34,847 nt of DNA from Planctomycetia bacterium (GTDB lineage Bacteria > Planctomycetota > MHYJ01 > WSZJ01), in the NCBI GenBank assembly GCA_020849035.1, contig JADLHC010000204.1, positions 1 through 34,847 on the forward strand, written 5' to 3'. The position numbers and the translations under genes were made by a program. The notes beneath the pieces were generated by a model. It was not told the DNA's origin. It worked only from the letters and a program-made list of their open reading frames with translations, and did no database searches. Of this stretch, positions 30,372 through 34,847 are shown one piece after another; the first letter of the stretch is position 1; every line of letters starts with the position of its first letter.

Positions 30372-33038
30372 CTAGGGGCCCGGGTTCTCCGCATCGGACT
30401 CCTGCGGCTCGTCCGGGAACTCGTCCCCGGTTTCGAGCCACGTGAGGATGGGGGGCAGGACGAACAGGCTCGAGAACGTGTAGCAGAGCATCGCCGCCGC
30501 CAGCGCCACCCCGAGGCTCTTGATCGCCCGGTTCGAGGAGAACGCCATGCTCCCGAACCCGACCACGGTCGCCAGGCTCACCAGCGTCAGGCCCGCCCAG
30601 AGAGACTCCATCGTCTTCCGCGCGCTCCGGCAGTCGAGTTCCCGGAACCGCTCGACCATGTAGAGCCCGTTGTCGGTCGCGATGCCGGCCATGATCGGGA
30701 AGACGATCAGGTTCAGGTAGTTCATCTTCATGTCCATCATCTTGAAGAGCCCGAGGACCCACGTCGTGCCGACGATCGCGGGGAAGATCGAGACGACCAT
30801 CCACTGGAACGAGCGGTAGAGGACCCAGGCGAGCAGGCAGCTCACCGCCACGCCGGCGAGGGAGGACCAGAAGATGTCGGGCCCGATCCGGTCGTCGATT
30901 TCCTTCACCACGACCGAAAAGCCGGCAAGCACGGCGGTCGGACTCGCCTGCTTCACTGTCGACGCCAGGCGATTCAGGACCTCCTCGCGCTCCTGGCGGA
31001 TGTGAAGCGGCGACACGGGGGTCACCCACGTGAGGGTACGGACGGCGCCCGACTTGTCCCAGGACACGAAGCGGTTGCGCGCGGCCACGAAGAACGGGTC
31101 GCGGATGTCGGAGGGCCGGACGGGCTTGCGCGCCGCGAGGAGCCCGCGCAGCCACGCCCGCGCCTCGCCGAACGCCTCCGGGTCGAATCCCTCCGCGTCG
31201 AGCGCGGCGTCGAGGTCCGCCTCGACCCGCGCCGCGTCGACGCCTCCCAGGCGGGCCGCACGCTGCTCCTGCTCCGCCGCCGGCGGCAGGAAATCCGTGA
31301 TCGACTGGCTCGCGGCCCCCGGGAACCCGCGGAGCTTCGCGGCGACGGCCGCTGCTTTCTCCATCGCCTCGTCCTCCCCGGACGCGACGTCCAGCACCAG
31401 GATCGGTTCGATCCCCGACTCGAACGCGTGCCGCATCCGCTCCTGCGCGTCCAGGATGCGGTCTTCCTCGTTCCGCAGGTTCTTCACGTCGGTCTCGCGC
31501 TCCGGGAGCCCCAGCGGCGCCTTCGAGAACATCGCCACGAGCGCCACCGCCGTGATCGCCGACGCCGTCCCCGCGGCCAGCCGCGGCCGCCCGCAGATGA
31601 GCGCGATCATCCACCGCTTCCCCGTCTCCGTCATGAGCACGGCGCAGGAAGCGGCGATGACGACGCCGATGGCGGTGAAGAGGCTGACGGAAGCGGCGAG
31701 GTAGACGGCGAACAGGGCCCAGCAGACGCGCACCGCCCAGGTCGGGATGTTGCGGTGCTCGTGACTCTCGGTCCGGGTGAAGAGCGGGATGACGAGGAAG
31801 GTGGCGATGAAGACGAGGATGAGGCCGACGCCCACGAGCGTGGCGAACTCGCGGAGCCCCTGGAACTCGCTGATCCAGAGGCAGAGGATCGAGAAGACGG
31901 TCGTGATCATCGCCGTGAACGCGCCGGGACCGCTTCCCGCGTAGGTGATTTCCGACGCGACCGACGGCGGGTTCCCGATCTCGCGCTCGTGCCGGTACCG
32001 GTGGAACATGTGGATGGTGAGGTCGATCCCGATCCCGGCGAGCAGCCCTGCGAAGGCGACCGTCACGGCCGTCAGGTGGCCGAAGGCGAGCCCGGCCAGG
32101 CCGAAAGTCCAGAGGATTCCCGCCGTCAGCGCCGCCGCGCCGATCGCCAGGCCGAACCAGCGCCGCAGCGAGATCAGCAGCATCAGCAGGACCGGCGGCA
32201 CCGACGTCAGGAGGTTGATCGCCATGTCCCCGCGGATCGTCGCCTCGTTCTGCACCGCGATCGGGTAGCCGCCCAGGATCGAGATGTCCCAGCCTTCCGA
32301 CCCCGGCGCCTCCGCCCGCGCCGCCGCGATGGCCGCCTGCGTCCGCTCCACGAGCTTCTTCGCGAACTCCACGTCGTGCGGCCCCTCCCTCCCCTCCACC
32401 GTCATCACGAGCGCGTCCCGCCGCCCGTTGAAGTAGTACCCCGTCGACAGGTCCAGGTCCCCCGCCGGCTTCGCCGCGTTCAGCCGCTTGAGGAAGAAGT
32501 CCCGCGTCAGGTCGAGCGGATCGCGCGCCACCAGCACGTCCGCCAGCCCCGCACCCGGCCCCGCCAGCCGCCTGCGGTTCTTCTTCACCACCTTGCGGAT
32601 CTCCGCCTTCTCCAGCCGCTTCAGGAACCCCTCCATCTCCTCCTCCGAGAGCAGCAGCGGCCCGCTCCCGGACACCCGCTCCTCGAGGAACTTCTCCGAC
32701 TCCGCGGTCATCTTCCATTCGACCGCCTTCGCTTCGGGGGCCTCCCGGAGCCGCCGCCCGATCCCGTCGGCGAGGCGCATGGCGGCGTCGTCGGAGGCGG
32801 AGGGGGACTTCTTCTCGAAGAAGAGGAACATCTGGCCGGTGAAGGCGAAGTGTTCCATGAGCTGGTTGACGGAGTTCATGGCCGGGGAGCGGCGCGGGAG
32901 GATCTTGGCGATGTCGCTGGAGAAATGGAGCCGGGAGGCGGCGAGGGCGGCGGCGGCGGAGAGGGCGGCGAGGACGGCGATGGTCGCGCGCGGGTGCAGC
33001 CAGATGAGGCGATGAAGCGCGGCGAAGAGGCGCGGCAT
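30372..33038 (-). CDS. MMPL/RND-superfamily transporter 2 (888 aa)
   Basis: The protein starts MPRLFAALHRLIWLHPRATIAV, with TM1 in the first 35 residues, then the loop LHFSSDIAKILPRRSPAMNSVNQLMEHF seen in predicted exporters of the RND superfamily. The first helix cluster contains GLLAGIGIDLTIHMFHRYRHE and the C-terminal cluster contains PIMAGIATDNGLYMVERFRE, the paired acidic-helix motifs of the two halves. It is a distant relative of the convergent gene, not a close duplicate. The ATG lies 12 bases after the secDF hairpin and has no ribosome binding site, so translation may depend on that structure or on a leaderless start. The C-terminal tail (EFPDEPQESDAENPGP) is acidic. The transported substrate is not predictable. 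Confidence 0.88.
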   Translation of the reverse strand: MPRLFAALHRLIWLHPRATIAVLAALSAAAALAASRLHFSSDIAKILPRRSPAMNSVNQLMEHFAFTGQMFLFFEKKSPSASDDAAMRLADGIGRRLREAPEAKAVEWKMTAESEKFLEERVSGSGPLLLSEEEMEGFLKRLEKAEIRKVVKKNRRRLAGPGAGLADVLVARDPLDLTRDFFLKRLNAAKPAGDLDLSTGYYFNGRRDALVMTVEGREGPHDVEFAKKLVERTQAAIAAARAEAPGSEGWDISILGGYPIAVQNEATIRGDMAINLLTSVPPVLLMLLISLRRWFGLAIGAAALTAGILWTFGLAGLAFGHLTAVTVAFAGLLAGIGIDLTIHMFHRYRHEREIGNPPSVASEITYAGSGPGAFTAMITTVFSILCLWISEFQGLREFATLVGVGLILVFIATFLVIPLFTRTESHEHRNIPTWAVRVCWALFAVYLAASVSLFTAIGVVIAASCAVLMTETGKRWMIALICGRPRLAAGTASAITAVALVAMFSKAPLGLPERETDVKNLRNEEDRILDAQERMRHAFESGIEPILVLDVASGEDEAMEKAAAVAAKLRGFPGAASQSITDFLPPAAEQEQRAARLGGVDAARVEADLDAALDAEGFDPEAFGEARAWLRGLLAARKPVRPSDIRDPFFVAARNRFVSWDKSGAVRTLTWVTPVSPLHIRQEREEVLNRLASTVKQASPTAVLAGFSVVVKEIDDRIGPDIFWSSLAGVAVSCLLAWVLYRSFQWMVVSIFPAIVGTTWVLGLFKMMDMKMNYLNLIVFPIMAGIATDNGLYMVERFRELDCRSARKTMESLWAGLTLVSLATVVGFGSMAFSSNRAIKSLGVALAAAMLCYTFSSLFVLPPILTWLETGDEFPDEPQESDAENPGP

Positions 33039-33050
33039 GGTGAAGGATGA

Positions 33051-33079
33051 GGGGCGCGGGGTTGGAAGCCCCGCGCCCC
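33051..33079 (-). terminator. Perfect 11-bp hairpin after secDF
   Basis: GGGGCGCGGGG (33051-33061) and CCCCGCGCCCC (33069-33079) pair perfectly around a seven-base loop, eight bases beyond the SecDF stop. It is the strongest stem in the window. It also sits immediately before the MMPL 2 start, so it may insulate that gene or control it. Confidence 0.65.
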
Positions 33080-33087
33080 CCGGCCTG

Positions 33088-34847
33088 TCAGGCTTTCTGG
33101 TCGGCCGGCCTGGCGGTCGAACCGCGCCACCAGTAGATCAGGGGCGAGGCGATGAGCAGGCTGGCGTAGGTTCCGATGACGATGCCGATGAGGAGCGGCA
33201 GGGAGAGCGCCGCGATGCCTCCGCCGGACGTCATGGTGGCGATGAGCAGGACGATGAGGTTGAAGACGACCGTGATGCCCGTGATGATGGTGCGGGACAG
33301 CGTCTGGTTGAGCGAGTCGTCGATCAGCTGGCCCAGGCCCCTCGACCTGGCCTCGCGGAAATTCTCCCGGAGGCGGTCGAAGATCACGACGGTGTCGTTT
33401 ACGGAGTAGCCGATCACGGTCAGGATCGCGGCCACCGTCGTGAGCGAGACGGCCAGGTCGATGCCCCACGACTTCGGGATCAGGGCGTCCAGGATCACGG
33501 TCCAGAACAGCGCGATGAGCGAATTGTGCACCAGGGCGACGACCGCGGCGAACCCCCACTTCATCTCGAACCGGACCGCGAGGTACAGGATGATCCCGAT
33601 CCACGAGATGATCAGGGCGATGAAGGCCTTCTCCTTGAGCTCCCCGACGATCGACGGGCTGACGGTCTCGACCGAGGGGAACGGGTCGCCGGAGAGCGGG
33701 TACCCGAGACCCTTGAGCTCCGCGGCGATCCGGGAGGAGATGCGGTTCCAGTCGACGTGGTCGGCAGGCATGAGCCAGATTTCGTAGGTGGAGGCGTTCG
33801 CCTCCTTCGTCGGCTTGCCGTCCGCGCCCAGCGGCACGACGTAGGGCAGCGGTGCCTCCGCGGGCTTCCCGACGCCTATGTCGGCCAGTTTCTTCGCGAT
33901 TTTTTCCGCCAGTTCCTTCGCCGGCCGTTCCTCGCTGAGTGAAAGGCGGAAGGTGCCGCCGCCCGCATACGGGTTCCCCTCGGCGATCTTCTCCTGCCCG
34001 GGCATGATCGCGGGCTCCGGAATCTTCCCGGCGAACTGCTTCTTCAGGTCCGCCTCGAGCTGCTCCTTGAACTTCTCCGGGTCCACGACCTCGTGGCCGG
34101 TCACGGAAAGCGTCCGGATCTGGAACTGCATCGCTTCGCGCGTCCCGCCGGCGTCGGCGCCCAGGAGCACGGACTGCACCTCCGCGCCCGGGTACTTGGC
34201 GCCCTCGGGGCCGGCGATGCTCGCGATGCCGGCGCGGACGTCCTCGATCGGCGTGGGTTTCTTGAGGCGCATCTGGAGCGAGACGCCGCCGCGGAAGTCG
34301 ATGCCGTACTTGTTGTCCCCGCGGGCGAACCAGACCGCGGCGCCGACGACGATCAGCAGGACCGAGAACGCCCAGGCCTTGGGGGCGATCTTCATCCAGG
34401 GGATGCTCGGCTTCCCGATCGCCGACATGAACGTCCACTCCGACACCATCCCCGTCTCGAGCATGAGCTTCATCATGACCCGCGAGCAGGTGAGGGCGGT
34501 GAAGAGGGTCGTCAGGATGCCGAGGGAGAGGGTGGCGGCGAAGCCCTGGATGGGGCCTGTGCCGAACACGTAGAGGACGACGCCGGTCAGGAGCGTGGTG
34601 AGGTTGCCGTCGATGATGGCCGAGAACGCCCGCTCGTAGCCTGCGGTGAAGCACTGCTGGGCGTTCCTGCCCGCGGCCTTCTCCTCGCGCATGCGCTCGA
34701 ACACGAGGATGTTGGCGTCGACGGCCATGCCCATGGTCAGCACGATGCCCGCAATGCCCGGCAGGGTCAGGGTCGCCCCAATAGCCGAGAGGACCGCCAT
34801 GATTAAGGCGATGTTGATCGCGAGGGCGATGTTGGCGAAGACGCCGA
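33088..34847 (-). CDS. secDF: Fused protein translocase SecDF (partial, N-terminus off the window)
   Basis: The visible part starts inside the SecD membrane domain, with GIVLTMGMAVDANILVFERMREE, and runs into a full SecF module. SecF is marked by KYGIDFRGGVSLQMRLKK after its first TM, and by GYSVNDTVVIFDRLREN with the following helices ending ASPLIYWWRG. The SecD and SecF parts are one continuous frame, as in several planctomycetes and firmicutes. Between TM1 of SecF and the helix cluster is an unusually long periplasmic segment of roughly 200 residues. SecDF uses the proton gradient to help complete Sec-dependent export. The frame is open to the right edge, so the SecD N-terminus is missing; the first internal ATG (34800) is not the true start. 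Confidence 0.94.
   Translation of the reverse strand, partial: GVFANIALAINIALIMAVLSAIGATLTLPGIAGIVLTMGMAVDANILVFERMREEKAAGRNAQQCFTAGYERAFSAIIDGNLTTLLTGVVLYVFGTGPIQGFAATLSLGILTTLFTALTCSRVMMKLMLETGMVSEWTFMSAIGKPSIPWMKIAPKAWAFSVLLIVVGAAVWFARGDNKYGIDFRGGVSLQMRLKKPTPIEDVRAGIASIAGPEGAKYPGAEVQSVLLGADAGGTREAMQFQIRTLSVTGHEVVDPEKFKEQLEADLKKQFAGKIPEPAIMPGQEKIAEGNPYAGGGTFRLSLSEERPAKELAEKIAKKLADIGVGKPAEAPLPYVVPLGADGKPTKEANASTYEIWLMPADHVDWNRISSRIAAELKGLGYPLSGDPFPSVETVSPSIVGELKEKAFIALIISWIGIILYLAVRFEMKWGFAAVVALVHNSLIALFWTVILDALIPKSWGIDLAVSLTTVAAILTVIGYSVNDTVVIFDRLRENFREARSRGLGQLIDDSLNQTLSRTIITGITVVFNLIVLLIATMTSGGGIAALSLPLLIGIVIGTYASLLIASPLIYWWRGSTARPADQKA

Noticed and set aside
29692..32718. A 1008-residue minus-strand frame inside MMPL 2
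   Set aside because: It lies in the wrong frame relative to the hydrophobic, motif-bearing MMPL 2 protein, and is Gly/Arg-rich.
27936..33050. A 1704-residue plus-strand frame across both MMPL genes
   Set aside because: It is a shifted-frame and antisense artefact of GC-rich coding sequence; it overlaps two well-supported membrane proteins and has Arg/Pro low complexity.
1..34847. CRISPR array, tRNA, rRNA or transposase genes
   Set aside because: No regularly spaced direct repeats, cloverleaf-like segments, rRNA-like sequence or DDE-type transposase motifs were seen by eye; a short tRNA could still be missed without a covariance search.

Overview
This is a very GC-rich bacterial chromosome segment with no rRNA or tRNA gene, insertion sequence, integrase, phage gene or CRISPR array that I can see. 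The gene content suggests an uncultured PVC-type bacterium, most likely a planctomycete: a pseudopilin with the [26 protein letters not shown] head typical of that group, a cytochrome c/FG-GAP protein, large secreted TPR proteins with a DUF1570-like HEAAH metalloprotease core, CNBD-DUF4388 proteins and a fused SecD-SecF. The phylum is an inference from gene content; no marker gene settles it.

Layout, left to right. (1) 1-912 (-): 5' part of a flavin-dependent halogenase-like oxidoreductase, cut by the window edge. (2) 913-1403: a 491-base gap holding a roughly 246-base nested inverted repeat. (3) 1404-4215 (+): a small unknown protein, a phosphoribosyltransferase overlapping a PRPP-synthetase-like protein, then a pseudopilin behind a structured-looking leader. 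(4) 4240-8074 (-): a zinc-sensing (CZB) diguanylate cyclase, a WalJ/YycJ-type metallo-beta-lactamase-fold hydrolase and an APC permease that appears to start at CTG. (5) 8261-13463 (+): dxs, nadK, a metallophosphoesterase and a heme-motif FG-GAP protein, tightly packed with two GTGA overlaps. (6) 13465-17163 (-): nadR, pnuC, an adenylate-forming enzyme and an unknown protein, all joined by 4-base overlaps. (7) 17215-25212 (-): three tandem paralogues of about 875 residues, each with a signal peptide, TPR-like repeats, four 20-residue repeats and a HEAAH gluzincin domain. (8) 25303-27792 (-): two tandem paralogues with a four-cysteine N-terminus, a CNBD and a DUF4388 domain. (9) 27901-33038: two convergent MMPL/RND-type membrane proteins. 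(10) 33088 to the right edge (-): SecDF, open at the window end.

How the genes fit together. NAD metabolism is represented on both strands: PnuC imports nicotinamide riboside, NadR converts it to NMN and NAD, and NadK in the facing operon makes NADP. The c-di-GMP cyclase, the CNBD proteins and the pseudopilin point to signalling and surface functions. The strongest candidate for something undescribed is the triplicated TPR/20-residue-repeat/gluzincin block, which may be cotranscribed with the unknown protein, adenylate-forming enzyme, PnuC and NadR downstream. Many genes start at GTG and overlap the previous stop as GTGA, so several of the starts given here differ from the longest open frame.
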